A stretch of 64,000 nt of DNA. Source: Egbenema bharatensis (GTDB lineage: Bacteria; Cyanobacteriota; Cyanobacteriia; Elainellales; Elainellaceae). Location: assembly GCF_048077055.1 (NCBI RefSeq), contig NZ_CP182236.1, positions 6,882,001-6,946,000 of the forward strand, in the 5' to 3' direction. The notes under the pieces are model-generated. The model worked only from the letters and a program-made list of their open reading frames with translations. It did not search any database and was not told where the DNA came from. The position numbers and the translations under genes were made by a program. Below are positions 1-8,607 of the stretch, piece by piece. How positions within the stretch are numbered: position 1 is the stretch's first letter; each line of letters begins with the position of its first letter.

Positions 1-50
1 ATGGCAAATGAGGCATTGTCCAGCCAGCTCTGAAGGGCAACCAAGTCCAT
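1..50 (-). CDS. possible 5' end of a gene leaving the window
   Basis: On the minus strand an ATG at 50 (alternative at 68) opens a frame that reads MDLVALQSWLDNASFA and is still open at the window edge. The product cannot be recognised from 16 residues. The only support is an open frame with plausible amphipathic coding content, so this may be chance. Confidence 0.2.
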   Translation of the reverse strand, partial: MDLVALQSWLDNASFA

Positions 51-128
51 GGAAATTTCTCCAATCATCAAACCAACAGTCAGCGTTCATCTTTATCGTA
101 TCGAGTCTTGGGATCTTCTGGTTGAATT

Positions 129-217
129 GGAGAGAGGAGAGAGGAGAGAGGAGAGAGGAGGGGGGAGTGAGGAGTGAGGAGTGAGGAGTGAGGAGTGAGG
201 AGTGAGGAGGGGGGAGC
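129..217. repeat. heptanucleotide-type short tandem repeats
   Basis: Runs of GAGAGGA pass into GGAGTGA repeated about six times. This is the cyanobacterial STRR (short tandemly repeated repetitive sequence) type. Other GGAGTGA tracts occur near 37.2 kb and 52.6 kb. The rest of 69-460 holds no gene that I can support. Confidence 0.8.
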
Positions 218-460
218 GATGAGATTGCTGGGATAGAGGTTGAGATTTTGTACCTACAACTTCTTGAAGTATCTGGCGATCGATAATAATCTAAAACCCA
301 GCTTTTTGTGGGTGTGACGGGCAGGGGCGTGACCGGGATCTCCTCTAGTTTCGACCATCGCAATCGCCATTCCTGCCGCTTTCATTTGATTCAGATTAAA
401 AAACATCCCGCCAGGATCACTAGCGGGGTAAAACTTAGTAATTATGGCGAAACAAAAACC

Positions 461-820
461 TTAGGGGGTCGGTACAGAACGCTTTGCTGCTTCTCTTTCA
501 GGATGATAACCCTTGGCAAGTTCATCAACATTTAGCTTTTCGCCCAGAGTACTGGGTTTGTTTTCCTCAGATTCTCTCACTGATGAAGCCTGACTTTGCC
601 ACTCCCGACGAGCAGCTCTGGCGGCGGGTTCCTTTCCAGGCATTGCATCACTGCTGACATTATTCGGCTGTCCAAGACGGGTTTGTGTATCCGAGTGATT
701 GGCGGCCATCGCTGCGGTTTGAGTGAAGTTCAGGAGCATCACCACAGTGATGAGCAGTACGGCAACCCGTTTAGCGATCGCTTTAAGAGAATTGAAAGCG
801 TAAAACACAGGATTTCTCAT
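461..820 (-). CDS. small exported protein of unknown function
   Basis: A 119-residue protein. The start at 820 is preferred over the longer frame from 853 because AAGG lies a few bases upstream of this ATG. Residues 1 to about 40 form a signal peptide: basic residues, a hydrophobic stretch (VAVLLITVVMLLNF) and a likely cut after AMA. The mature part is polar, rich in Glu, Arg, Lys and Ser, with no cysteines and no recognisable domain. It is probably periplasmic or extracellular. No partner gene is evident. A hairpin followed by a U-run lies in its leader (910-939) and could attenuate it. Confidence 0.6.
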   Translation of the reverse strand: MRNPVFYAFNSLKAIAKRVAVLLITVVMLLNFTQTAAMAANHSDTQTRLGQPNNVSSDAMPGKEPAARAARREWQSQASSVRESEENKPSTLGEKLNVDELAKGYHPEREAAKRSVPTP

Positions 821-909
821 ATTTACCTTTTTAAGAGTATTGGACAAAACCATAGTCCAGGGAAATCCGTCAAATGCACGTCTTCCACAAGGCAGAAAAA
901 AGGGACATG

Positions 910-939
910 AAAAAAATCTCTACCCATGTCGGTAGAGAT
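910..939 (-). terminator. rho-independent terminator or attenuator
   Basis: On the minus strand, a perfect 9-bp stem (ATCTCTACC with GGTAGAGAT, loop of 6) is followed directly by seven T residues. It lies about 90 bases upstream of the small exported protein gene (start 820). It therefore either ends a transcript from the right or acts as a leader attenuator. Confidence 0.6.
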
Positions 940-1039
940 GTGGATGGAACAGTATCAGAAATCCCAGGACTAAACGCTTTAGCCCCCTCCTGGCTCTACC
1001 ATAGGGAAAGAGAGGGTTCCACGTCGGAGGAAGGGTAGC

Positions 1040-3346
1040 ATGGATGCAGATATGAATCAGGGACAAACCGCCAATCAGGAACAAACCGTAAAGTCGATCG
1101 CGCCAAGCGTTCACCAGACCTCCAATAACACTCCAAATATGGGGGGTGGTGTACCTGCGGTGCAGTATTGGGCAGAGCATACCCTGTCTCCAGAAGGCGT
1201 GAAGCTGTGGCAAACGTTATTGCATAAAAGTGCCTGTCTCTCCTGCGCCTGGGGAACGGGGGGACAAAAGGGGGGATTTACGGATGAAACGGGCGAAACG
1301 ATGCAGCGATGTATGAAAAGCGTCGAAGCGATCTCAGCCGAAATTCAGCCTGCTGTCACCCAATCCTATTTTGATCAGCATCCGATCGCTTCTCTCCAAA
1401 CCCTCACCTCCCTGGAAGCCGATCGCCTGGGACGGTTGAGCTATCCGATGATCCTGCGGGCGGGTCAGTCTCACTATCAGCGCGTGAGTTGGGATGAAGT
1501 CTACTCCATTGCGGAGGCGGCATTCCGTCAACCAGCCGAACGGGTTGCTTCTTACAGTTCCGGGCGATCGTCCAATGAAGCGGCCTATCTGTTGCAGTTG
1601 ATGATGCGAGCGATGGGATCGAATAATCTGGCGGATTGTTCTGATCTGTGTCATGCTCCGTCTACGGTTGGGTTAAAACAGGTGTTTGGCTCTGGGACTT
1701 CAATGGTCAGCCTGGAGAACCTGAGAAAATCTGACTGTGTGGTATTAATCGGTTCCAATGCACCTGCCAATCATCCTCGCCTGATGAATGAGTTGATTAA
1801 ACTACGCGATCGCGGCGGTAAGGTGATTGTGATTAATCCGATCGTGGAAGTGGGACTTGTTAAATTTGGTTCTCCGGCATTCCCAATTAAATCTCTATTT
1901 ACTGGGTCGGATATTGCCTCTCTATATCTACAATTGATTCCTGGCAGCGATACTGCTCTATTCACAGGTATCCAGAAAGTCCTGATTGAGCGGGATTGGG
2001 TACAGTGGGATTACCTGAAGGCCCATACGGAAGGCTGGGAAGCGGTCATTGAACAGGTGCGATCGACTTCCTGGGAAGCGATTACATCCACCTGCGGCAT
2101 TTCCCAGGAGGAAATTGAGCTAACGGCACGGGTGATTCATGACACTCAAGGGGTGGTGTTTGCCTGGGCGATGGGGATTACGCATCACGAAAATGGCGTG
2201 GATAACGTTCATGCGATCGCCAATACGGCTTTAATGACGGGCAATGCAGGCAAGGAGGGAGCCGGAACCATGCCGATCCGGGGGCACTCGAATGTGCAGG
2301 GCTATGGTTCGATGGGGGTGACGGTGCGGTTGAAGCAGGAAATTCAGCAGGCGTTGGAGAAGTTGCTGGGGCGATCGCTGAGTCGGGTTCAGGGGTACGA
2401 TGCCCGTGCCCTAATTGAGGCGGCAGATGCGGGGAAGGTGGACACGCTGATTTGTATTGGGGGTAATCTCTACGCAGCCAATCCTGACCTGAATCAGGCG
2501 AAGCAAGCACTGGGCAAGATTGAGACGATTATCTATCTGGCGACGAAGCCGAATTTAGGACATTTTCACGGATTAGCAAACCAGAATACGTTGATCATTC
2601 CGGTGTTCAATCGGTTTGAAAATCCCCACAAGACGACGGTGGAGTCAGGCAATAATTTTGTCCGGCTGAATGATGAGGGCAAAACCCACCTGAAGCAGGC
2701 TGATCTGATTTCAGAGGTGGAATTCCTCACGGAACTGGCCCATCGTCGCCTGGGAGACAACCCGATCGACTGGCGCAAACTCCAGGACACCCAGTACGTT
2801 CGTCAACTAATCGCCCAAACCATTCCCGGTTTTGAACAAATGGCAGCGATCGACCAAACTCAGGAAGAATTCACCATCGGCGGACGCATTTTCACCACGC
2901 CCCATTTCCCCACTCCGTCCGGCAAGGCGACGATGTTCCCCACACCCCTTCCCCACCTATCTTTACCCACTCCAGCAGACTTTGGGCGATCGGATATTGA
3001 CTCTGGCATTATTCTCACGTTGATTACAGCACGGAGTTATTCCCAACACAATACGGTCGTTTACAAACCCGGTGATCCCTACCGAGGGATGCCCCACCGC
3101 AACTGCATCTTAATGAATCGATCGGATGTGAAACGGGCAGAATTGCAGGAACATCAGCGGGTGACGGTGCAGGGGGATGCGGGTCAGTTGGAGCAGGTGG
3201 AAATTATCTATGGCGATGTACGGGAAGGTTCGGCTTTGATGTTTTACCCGGAGGTGAATGTACTTTTCAAAGCCAGAATTGACAAACGCTGTGGAACACC
3301 TGCCTACAAACGAGTTCCAGTTTTGGTGTTTGCGGAATCTGCGTAG
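1040..3346 (+). CDS. FdhF/YdeP-family molybdopterin oxidoreductase
   Basis: A 768-residue protein resembling the formate-dehydrogenase-alpha-like FdhF/YdeP family, which is predicted to bind a molybdopterin guanine dinucleotide cofactor. An N-terminal CLSC motif (residues 66-69) with another Cys near 92 fits a degenerate iron-sulfur site. The segment SSGRSSNEAAYLLQ and a later GNAGKEGAGTMPIRGHSNVQG stretch are typical of the family. The C-terminal part (RSYSQHNTVVYKPGDPYRGM) matches the molybdopterin dinucleotide-binding domain. No signal peptide is visible, so it is cytoplasmic. The true substrate of this family is unknown; formate should not be assumed. It is a single gene, with no fdhD or other subunit nearby. 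Confidence 0.88.
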   Translation: MDADMNQGQTANQEQTVKSIAPSVHQTSNNTPNMGGGVPAVQYWAEHTLSPEGVKLWQTLLHKSACLSCAWGTGGQKGGFTDETGETMQRCMKSVEAISAEIQPAVTQSYFDQHPIASLQTLTSLEADRLGRLSYPMILRAGQSHYQRVSWDEVYSIAEAAFRQPAERVASYSSGRSSNEAAYLLQLMMRAMGSNNLADCSDLCHAPSTVGLKQVFGSGTSMVSLENLRKSDCVVLIGSNAPANHPRLMNELIKLRDRGGKVIVINPIVEVGLVKFGSPAFPIKSLFTGSDIASLYLQLIPGSDTALFTGIQKVLIERDWVQWDYLKAHTEGWEAVIEQVRSTSWEAITSTCGISQEEIELTARVIHDTQGVVFAWAMGITHHENGVDNVHAIANTALMTGNAGKEGAGTMPIRGHSNVQGYGSMGVTVRLKQEIQQALEKLLGRSLSRVQGYDARALIEAADAGKVDTLICIGGNLYAANPDLNQAKQALGKIETIIYLATKPNLGHFHGLANQNTLIIPVFNRFENPHKTTVESGNNFVRLNDEGKTHLKQADLISEVEFLTELAHRRLGDNPIDWRKLQDTQYVRQLIAQTIPGFEQMAAIDQTQEEFTIGGRIFTTPHFPTPSGKATMFPTPLPHLSLPTPADFGRSDIDSGIILTLITARSYSQHNTVVYKPGDPYRGMPHRNCILMNRSDVKRAELQEHQRVTVQGDAGQLEQVEIIYGDVREGSALMFYPEVNVLFKARIDKRCGTPAYKRVPVLVFAESA

Positions 3347-3641
3347 AGGGAAGGGGGAGGGGCGATCGGATTTACAGAAGCATTATCTTTTGGCTCAGAA
3401 GTTTCACTGGAGTTTAAAGAAACATCTGAGGCGATCGGTTATTGTCTTTCTTGGTAATTCATTCCTTGTGTCTCAAAATTAAATGAAAATTCTTTCAGAT
3501 TGTTAGTTGGAAATACATGTGTAGCAAAACTTTAGTATTTCCAAGCCCCTGATGGAGACGTTGAATCCATGCTGTTCCTGGAACCCTTCATAGCCTTTCC
3601 TATTTGACAAACTCAAAGATAGAAATTAAACCAAGAAAGAT

Positions 3642-4583
3642 ATGAAATTGTATTTCGAGAAACCTATCGGTAAAGGTACCTTTGCTGACATCTGGCTAGG
3701 AACTGACGAGATAGGTCGAAATGTTGCAATCAAAATCCTGCGAAAAGAAGGTAAAGATGCTTCCACCGTGCTTCAACATGCTCAGGCTTTGGCTAGAGCG
3801 AAGCATCCCAACGTTGTGGCTCTTTACTCAATTGAAAAATTACAAGTACCTGGACAAGGAGAAGAGCAATGTATTGTCATGGAGTATGTGAATGGATTGA
3901 CTCTAGCTGAGAGATTAGCTGATGGGTTTGAACCTAGAGAAGCTTTTAACATTGGTAAGGCAATACTCTCTGGAGTTCAATTTATTCACGCTCAAGGTTT
4001 AGCTCACATGGATCTCCATGATGAAAACATCTTGATTACGAAAGAAGGAGACGTGAAAATCATAGATATTATGTATATGCATTCTTTGTCAGACGTTACT
4101 GAGAACGTTCGATTAAACTGTTTGAATTCTGATGTAAGACAACTTATAAAAATTTTAGCTCAAATATTGGCAAAAACTTACTTTGGATATGAGGCAGAAA
4201 CTCAGTTTTTAAGCAATCTAAACAGCTTGCCTACTCTATGCAATATTAGTCGAAATTACCTTGATATTTTCACAGTTATTAGTGAAAAACTTGAAGATGT
4301 AGTTGATTTATTCAAGGTAAATCCAGTGGGTTTGAAGCTTTATAAGTTTCGAGCCGAATGCCAACATGATGTTGATTTAATCGAGAGTGCTTTAGGAGAA
4401 GATGTTGTGAGTATAAGTAAATCAAAACATCGTTTTCCTGATATAGAGGTTAAGTTAGTAACGGTTCTGACATTAGACGAAATTCGAGCGAGAATGAGAG
4501 AAATAGAAGATTCCCATGTCATGCTTCAGACTATTGCCCACCACTTAGACTACACAGGCAACAGAGAGTACGATCTTATGTAG
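3642..4583 (+). CDS. Hanks-type Ser/Thr protein kinase with altered DFG motif
   Basis: A 313-residue protein. The N-terminal 150 residues are a protein kinase fold: glycine-rich loop GKGTFADIW (11-19), VAIK with Lys31, and catalytic loop HMDLHDEN (122-129) keeping Asp124 and Asn129. The Mg-binding DFG is replaced by DIM (142-144), keeping the Asp. The activation segment and substrate lobe after it are short and poorly conserved. The C-terminal 150 residues match nothing that I recognise. No membrane segment is visible. The substitution may lower activity, but the retained aspartates mean it need not be dead. It stands alone beside the TA array and could have arrived with it. Confidence 0.78.
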   Translation: MKLYFEKPIGKGTFADIWLGTDEIGRNVAIKILRKEGKDASTVLQHAQALARAKHPNVVALYSIEKLQVPGQGEEQCIVMEYVNGLTLAERLADGFEPREAFNIGKAILSGVQFIHAQGLAHMDLHDENILITKEGDVKIIDIMYMHSLSDVTENVRLNCLNSDVRQLIKILAQILAKTYFGYEAETQFLSNLNSLPTLCNISRNYLDIFTVISEKLEDVVDLFKVNPVGLKLYKFRAECQHDVDLIESALGEDVVSISKSKHRFPDIEVKLVTVLTLDEIRARMREIEDSHVMLQTIAHHLDYTGNREYDLM

Positions 4584-4712
4584 CCTTAGAGGATATTTAA
4601 AAGTGATTTATGGTGATTTGTAAGCACCTCAGTTTTTTAAAGCACCCTCTTATAAAGCTAAGGACAAATAGGAAACGATTTGATGAGCTGAAATGATATT
4701 AGAGAACTCACT

Positions 4713-4959
4713 CTCCCAGCAATTCCCCTAACTCCTGCTGGAATTACAACAGAAGCGATCGCCCTTTACTCCTACATTTACCAAACAGAACAGAAACTTG
4801 TTCTCTTACAATGGATGCTAAAGCTTGGAATTGGAGACAGTCATGAATTCTGCGGATCATTCCCAGGAAGATAGGGAAGCTTCAGGGTCGGCTGGTGGGG
4901 TGGGCGTGGGGCTAGTTTTAGTTAGCAGACAACGGGGATGGTGTGAGGCAGGTAGTGGG
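4713..4959 (+). pseudogene. duplicated 5' part of a RelE-partner antitoxin, decayed
   Basis: About 190 bases here closely match 6709-6895, including the upstream leader, an ATG at 4843 and the opening codons reading MNSADHSQEDREASG. After that the frame diverges into a Gly/Val-rich tail and stops at about 4959. It is a copy of the start of the antitoxin that the insertion sequence splits at 6927. The rest of the 4584-5082 gap holds only short repeats and the leader of the next TA pair. Confidence 0.65.
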
Positions 4960-4988
4960 TAATGGGTAATGGATGATGGGTGATGGGG
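4955..4988. repeat. short tandem repeat tract (GGGTAAT type)
   Basis: Imperfect 7-base units GGGTAAT, GGGTAAT, GGATGAT and GGGTGAT in tandem. They are one of about ten STRR-like tracts in the window. Confidence 0.7.
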
Positions 4989-5082
4989 AAGCTGAGTGAG
5001 AGTCGATCGCCCCACCCCTCGCGGGATGGAGAACGATCGCCGATAATATTGACAAGGCTTTAGTTGTAAGGAGAACGATGCA

Positions 5083-5277
5083 ATGGCAGTCAACACGTTG
5101 AACGTTAGCTTTGAAGAACTAAAAACAATCATTCTGCAACTGCCTGTAGAAAATCTCATGGAGTTGTCCCGCGAAATTGAGGAGAGGCTAGAAACTGTTG
5201 GAATAATGCAGTTAGCAGAAAGTGGTTTTCAGGAGTGGAACGACGAGGAAGAAGATATTTACGATGTCGAATCCTAA
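5083..5277 (+). CDS. antitoxin of a MazF/PemK-type pair
   Basis: A 64-residue acidic protein (QEWNDEEEDIYDVES at the C-terminus) with a helical, Leu/Glu-rich N-terminal half, typical of small cyanobacterial antitoxins. AAGGAG about 13 bases upstream supports the ATG at 5083. Its last 14 bases overlap the start of the downstream toxin, so the two are translationally coupled. The antitoxin role is inferred from size, charge and position. Confidence 0.75.
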   Translation: MAVNTLNVSFEELKTIILQLPVENLMELSREIEERLETVGIMQLAESGFQEWNDEEEDIYDVES

Positions 5278-5611
5278 GCCTGGAGAAATTTGGTTAGTTC
5301 GTTTTCCTTTTACTGATCTAGTATCTGCTAAAGTCCGACCTGCTCTAGTATGGGCAAGATATAGACAAGACGCTATCATACTGGGAATTTTTTCAAAGCT
5401 CCCTACTGGAACACGCCCTGAAACAGGTGTCTTGATTGCAGATAATCATCCCAGTTTTACAGAAACAGGCTTAAAGAAAGCATCCTTGCTCAGAACCGAG
5501 AAGATAGCCACTATCCATGAATCGGTATTTCAGAGACAATTAGGAGATTTACCACCAGATTTGTTGCATCAAACGCAAAAAGCTTTGAGAAGAACCCTCA
5601 ATCTTGAGTGA
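5264..5611 (+). CDS. MazF/PemK-family endoribonuclease toxin
   Basis: A 115-residue protein. The ATG at 5264 is chosen because the protein then starts just before the family hallmark GEIWLVRFPFTD. The RPALV segment and the C-terminal LLRTEKIATI strand are also typical of the PemK/MazF SH3-like barrel. Members cleave mRNA at short sequence motifs unless bound by their antitoxin. It overlaps the antitoxin gene by 14 bases. The length is normal and the frame intact, so this pair is probably functional. Confidence 0.85.
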   Translation: MSNPKPGEIWLVRFPFTDLVSAKVRPALVWARYRQDAIILGIFSKLPTGTRPETGVLIADNHPSFTETGLKKASLLRTEKIATIHESVFQRQLGDLPPDLLHQTQKALRRTLNLE

Positions 5612-5759
5612 AGCGTGCGTAACCGCCGAATGCAGTGAAGACCGATCGCCTGTCGCGCAAGACAATCGGTTACTAGTTCCTTCGTTTTAGCTGGCATGAG
5701 CAATCACCAGTTCCACATCGTCGGGAAACGATCGTCCCTTCACAAAAAACACACGATCG

Positions 5760-5812
5760 CCTGTCTCCCAGCAATTCCCCTGACTCCTTGATGGAATTGC
5801 AATAGAATCGAT
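5760..5812. repeat. third copy of the TA leader repeat
   Basis: This segment (CAGCAATTCCCCTGACTCC, then GGAATTGCAATAGAATCGATCGCC) matches the beginning of the repeats at 4713 and 6709. It marks a third, heavily truncated copy of the same TA upstream module. The remainder of 5612-5885 shows no convincing gene. Confidence 0.6.
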
Positions 5813-5885
5813 CGCCTTAACGCTCACAGGTTCCTGTTGTAGTCACATGAGAACTTGTAACTTTTTTGGTGGAAACTAGTCTGAA

Positions 5886-6317
5886 CTACATTGGAACTCT
5901 TACCATTTGTGCAATCACAGTACCTAATCTTGTGAAGTGACTAGAATTAAGCGTTAGCAGTTGGTCTGCGGATACTTTGAGGGCAGCTTGAGCAATCAAT
6001 GCATCAAAAATTCCACCGCCCCGAAGATTGAGAGTTGCCATTTGTGCAATTACAGCTTGATAATCTACTATTTCTAATGAAACTTCCAAATACTGTAAGC
6101 ATCTCTGAAGCAGATTTTGGGCTTCTTGAGGAGACATCCGGGGTTGACTAGGCATTCGAGTCATCACAGAGTAGACCTCTGCCAGGCTATGGGTAGAAAG
6201 ATAACCCTGAATTTGATTCAATTCTGCCGCCTGTAATTCAGCAAAGCAGGGTGTATGACTTGGGTGCTTTGGGATTACAGCAGCAATGATGACAGAGGTA
6301 TCAAACAAAACTTTCAC
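5886..6317 (-). CDS. PIN-domain (VapC-type) ribonuclease toxin
   Basis: A PIN-domain protein of about 143 residues. The GTG at 6317 is preferred because the protein then begins VKVLFDTSVIIAAV, the normal PIN opening; a GTG at 6335 is an alternative. Acidic residues of the metal site are present: FDTS near the start, Glu in HSLAEVYSVMTR, and Asp in GGIFDALIAQAA. It is preceded by its VapB-like partner, whose stop lies just upstream. VapC toxins cleave tRNA or rRNA. Confidence 0.85.
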   Translation of the reverse strand: MKVLFDTSVIIAAVIPKHPSHTPCFAELQAAELNQIQGYLSTHSLAEVYSVMTRMPSQPRMSPQEAQNLLQRCLQYLEVSLEIVDYQAVIAQMATLNLRGGGIFDALIAQAALKVSADQLLTLNSSHFTRLGTVIAQMVRVPM

Positions 6318-6325
6318 TGTTCTAT

Positions 6326-6580
6326 TTACTCCCACGCCCGCTCCTCACGACTTTGAGCAATCAGTGCATTGAAGTCAATATGGTCGAGAGATTCTGTTTC
6401 AAAAACGAGAATTCCCTCTTTGTCCCTTAGTCCAGTCTGAGCCGTTGCAGGAGATGACCCAGGTGATTGCAGGCTTTTGACCTTTTCAGTTAAAGTTTGG
6501 ACAATAAACTCTTCTGGCGAAATCCCTTGTCTTATTGCGATTTGCGCGATCGCCTTTTGTAGGTCAGAAGAGAGATTCAT
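6326..6580 (-). CDS. VapB-type antitoxin
   Basis: An 84-residue protein from the ATG at 6580; a longer frame from 6640 adds 20 non-typical residues. The N-terminal half (MNLSSDLQKAIAQIAIRQG, then ISPEEFIVQTLTEKV) fits a ribbon-helix-helix DNA-binding module. The acidic C-terminus (SLDHIDFNALIAQSREERAWE, here shortened in effect to the last 15 residues) would wrap the toxin. It lies directly upstream of the PIN toxin on the same strand and probably autoregulates the pair. Confidence 0.75.
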   Translation of the reverse strand: MNLSSDLQKAIAQIAIRQGISPEEFIVQTLTEKVKSLQSPGSSPATAQTGLRDKEGILVFETESLDHIDFNALIAQSREERAWE

Positions 6581-6926
6581 AGGAAAAACTGCGAAATGCA
6601 ATACTACTAGTTTAGCTTTTGGTGGATTGCCGCTGACCATTCATGCTCACCGATCAACGCCTGAGGACTTGAGAAACCATAACCCCTTGCAAACCGCTGC
6701 CACCGCCCTCACTCAGCAATCCCCCTGACCTCCTGCTGGAATTGCAATAGAATCGATCGCTCTTTACTTCTACATCTACCAAACAGGACAACAACTTGTT
6801 CCCTTACAATGGATGCTAAATCTTGGAATTGGAGACAGTCCTGAATTCTGCGGATCATTCCCAAGAGGATAGGGAAGCTTCAGGGTTAGCATCTGTAACC
6901 GAATTACAGAACCAGTTAAACGACCT

Positions 6927-8164
6927 CAGTAGATCGCAAATTCTCTAGGAAAGGGGTAGGGTCAGGCTAAACGCATTAAAACAAAGCCATGACGATCTAC
7001 CCAAGTTCATTATCGCCTGCTCCAGCTTTGACGGATGAAGCGACGTTGGAGGTAGCCCTCGACTGCCTATTGGAACACTTATCCCTGGACATGCAAGGTG
7101 GATACACACTCCAAGATCTGTTTGAGATTTTGCTACGGGCCGCCAGTCGCAGCGATAGCATTGAACACACAACACAACGATTGGAGGGCGTACCCAGTGG
7201 CAATGGCATTCGCTATCATCTCGATAAGTTAGACGATATCACAACTCTGGAATCTCAACTCAATGCCGCTCTGCAAAGCCGCATCCCCCCAAAAATTCGT
7301 AAGGGCAAGCATCGTATTGCCATTGACCTCCATCTGATTCCCTATTACGGCAGTGTGAACGTCGCCACTGAGCCTTACATCTACCGCTCTCAAGCTAAGG
7401 CAGGCACGACTTCGTTCTTTGCCTATGCCACCGTCTATGTGATTTGTCGTAACAAACGGGTTACTTTGGGTATTCATGCCGTGCATCGGCATGAAACATT
7501 GGTTGCAACCATCACTTATTTATTAGCCATGCTGACTCCCTTACGAGTCCGCGTCAAACGGCTTTATCTTGACCGTGGGTTCTATAGTGTACCAGTCATT
7601 CGTTGGCTCAAAGCTCTCAATATTCCGTTTCTCATGCCTGCGGTAATTCGAGGCAAACGTGGAGGTACTCGCCAGTTGTTGATTGGGCGCAAAAGTTATG
7701 CCACCCGTTATACCCTCAACAGCCCTCAATATGGTTCAGTTACCTGTCAGATGCGGGTGATTTGCAGCTATTACAAAGGGTTCAAAGGGAAACATGGTAT
7801 CCAATACACCCTATACGTGGTGCATCGTGTGAGGGTTGCTTTGGAGCAGATGCATCAGCATTACAAAGACCGTTTCGGTATCGAGACCAGCTACAGGATG
7901 AAAAATGGGTGCCGTATCCGCACCACGAGCAAGAATCCAGTCACCCGTTTGCTGTTTGTGGCTCTGGCGTTTATTTTGGTCAATCTCTGGGTGTATTTGC
8001 TCTGGTTCTTTGTGAGCCGTACTCAACGAGGAGGACGGGTCGTTTACCGAGAACTCTTTAGTCTCAAGACCATGTTGGAGTTTCTCTCTCAGGCTGTCGA
8101 GCGACATTTCCCAGTCATCACAGCCATCTATTTACCCTCTCTAGAATGAATTTGCGATCTACTG
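6927..8164 (+). mobile_element. ISH3-like insertion sequence, intact
   Basis: A 1238-bp element. Both ends carry the inverted repeat CAGTAGATCGCAAATTC (left 6927, right ending 8164). The flanks carry a 5-bp target duplication, GACCT (6922-6926 and 8165-8169). It contains one complete transposase gene. The perfect target duplication and intact ends point to a recent insertion. Confidence 0.9.
6989..8149 (+). CDS. ISH3-family DDE transposase
   Basis: A 386-residue protein filling almost the whole element. DDE-type signatures are visible: AIDLHLIPYYG (first Asp), KRLYLDRGFYSVPVIRWL (second Asp) and FGIETSYRMKNGCRIRTTS (Glu). The family call rests on these motifs, the layout and the 5-bp target duplication. 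The frame is uninterrupted, so it is probably active. The gene ends 15 bases before the right inverted repeat tip. Confidence 0.85.
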   Translation: MTIYPSSLSPAPALTDEATLEVALDCLLEHLSLDMQGGYTLQDLFEILLRAASRSDSIEHTTQRLEGVPSGNGIRYHLDKLDDITTLESQLNAALQSRIPPKIRKGKHRIAIDLHLIPYYGSVNVATEPYIYRSQAKAGTTSFFAYATVYVICRNKRVTLGIHAVHRHETLVATITYLLAMLTPLRVRVKRLYLDRGFYSVPVIRWLKALNIPFLMPAVIRGKRGGTRQLLIGRKSYATRYTLNSPQYGSVTCQMRVICSYYKGFKGKHGIQYTLYVVHRVRVALEQMHQHYKDRFGIETSYRMKNGCRIRTTSKNPVTRLLFVALAFILVNLWVYLLWFFVSRTQRGGRVVYRELFSLKTMLEFLSQAVERHFPVITAIYLPSLE

Positions 8165-8351
8165 GACCTGCTCAAACAACTCTCTCCAGAACGGTTGCAG
8201 GTACTCACTGAGTTTGCCGCCTACTTAGCCAATGCAGCAAGCGAAGCCGCCACCCAGGAGCTTTTAGAAATTCCGGGGCTGCTAAAGCGAGTGAAGCAAA
8301 ATCAAACCACTCCCAAAGCCGATTACGCCGACTGGAGAAATCTGCGCTCCA

Positions 8352-8480
8352 ATGTATGATGTCCTGCTCCATCCAGATGCCCAGAAAGTTTACATTAATG
8401 CAGACAAAGCTCTGGCAAAGAAAATTGCCCGATGCTTGCAGCAACTCGAACAAACTCCTCGATCGCATCCTAATTTGACT
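8352..8480 (+). pseudogene. RelE/ParE-type toxin, 3' truncated
   Basis: The first 42 codons read like a normal cyanobacterial RelE-type toxin: MYDVLLHPDAQKVYINADKA, then LAKKIARCLQQLEQTPRSHPN. After HPN the frame runs into CGATCG-containing DNA and encodes a Ser/Arg/Pro tail with none of the expected core (arginine-rich strands and the final VVYxI strand). It lacks the catalytic half and should be inactive. Its antitoxin is split by the insertion sequence, so the whole module is dead. Confidence 0.7.
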
Positions 8481-8607
8481 CCCAAGATTAAGTCCGATCG
8501 CCCCTTACTCAAAAACCGCGATCGCCCCTCTTGCAGGCTGACTGAACGAACATCGCATTTGGATATACTAGGGCTAGCAAGCGTACATTGCAGAATATCT
8601 CACACCC

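Larger units (their letters stand above)
6841..8359 (+). pseudogene. RelE-partner antitoxin split by an insertion sequence
   Basis: The two halves, 6841-6926 and 8170-8359, join in one frame when the insertion sequence and one copy of GACCT are removed. The joined frame encodes about 91 residues ending at the TGA at 8357-8359. The N-terminal half reads NSADHSQEDREASGLASVTE; the C-terminal half contains LLKQLSPERLQVLTEFAAYL and ends DWRNLRSNV. The original stop overlaps the RelE-like start at 8352 by 8 bases, the usual TA arrangement. The first codon here is CTG where the duplicate at 4843 has ATG, so the gene may already have lost its start. Confidence 0.8.

Noticed and set aside
920..1213. 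97-residue frame on the minus strand
   Set aside because: It is a shadow overlapping the YdeP gene start, with no homology or ribosome site.
4857..5159. 100-residue minus-strand frame
   Set aside because: It overlaps the leader and the start of the antitoxin and has Ser/Thr/Pro/His-rich composition like a shadow of repeats.
5612..5885. Minus-strand fragment reading VFFVKGRSFPDDVELVIAHAS
   Set aside because: It ends at a stop and slightly resembles a Uma2 strand, but is too short to assign.
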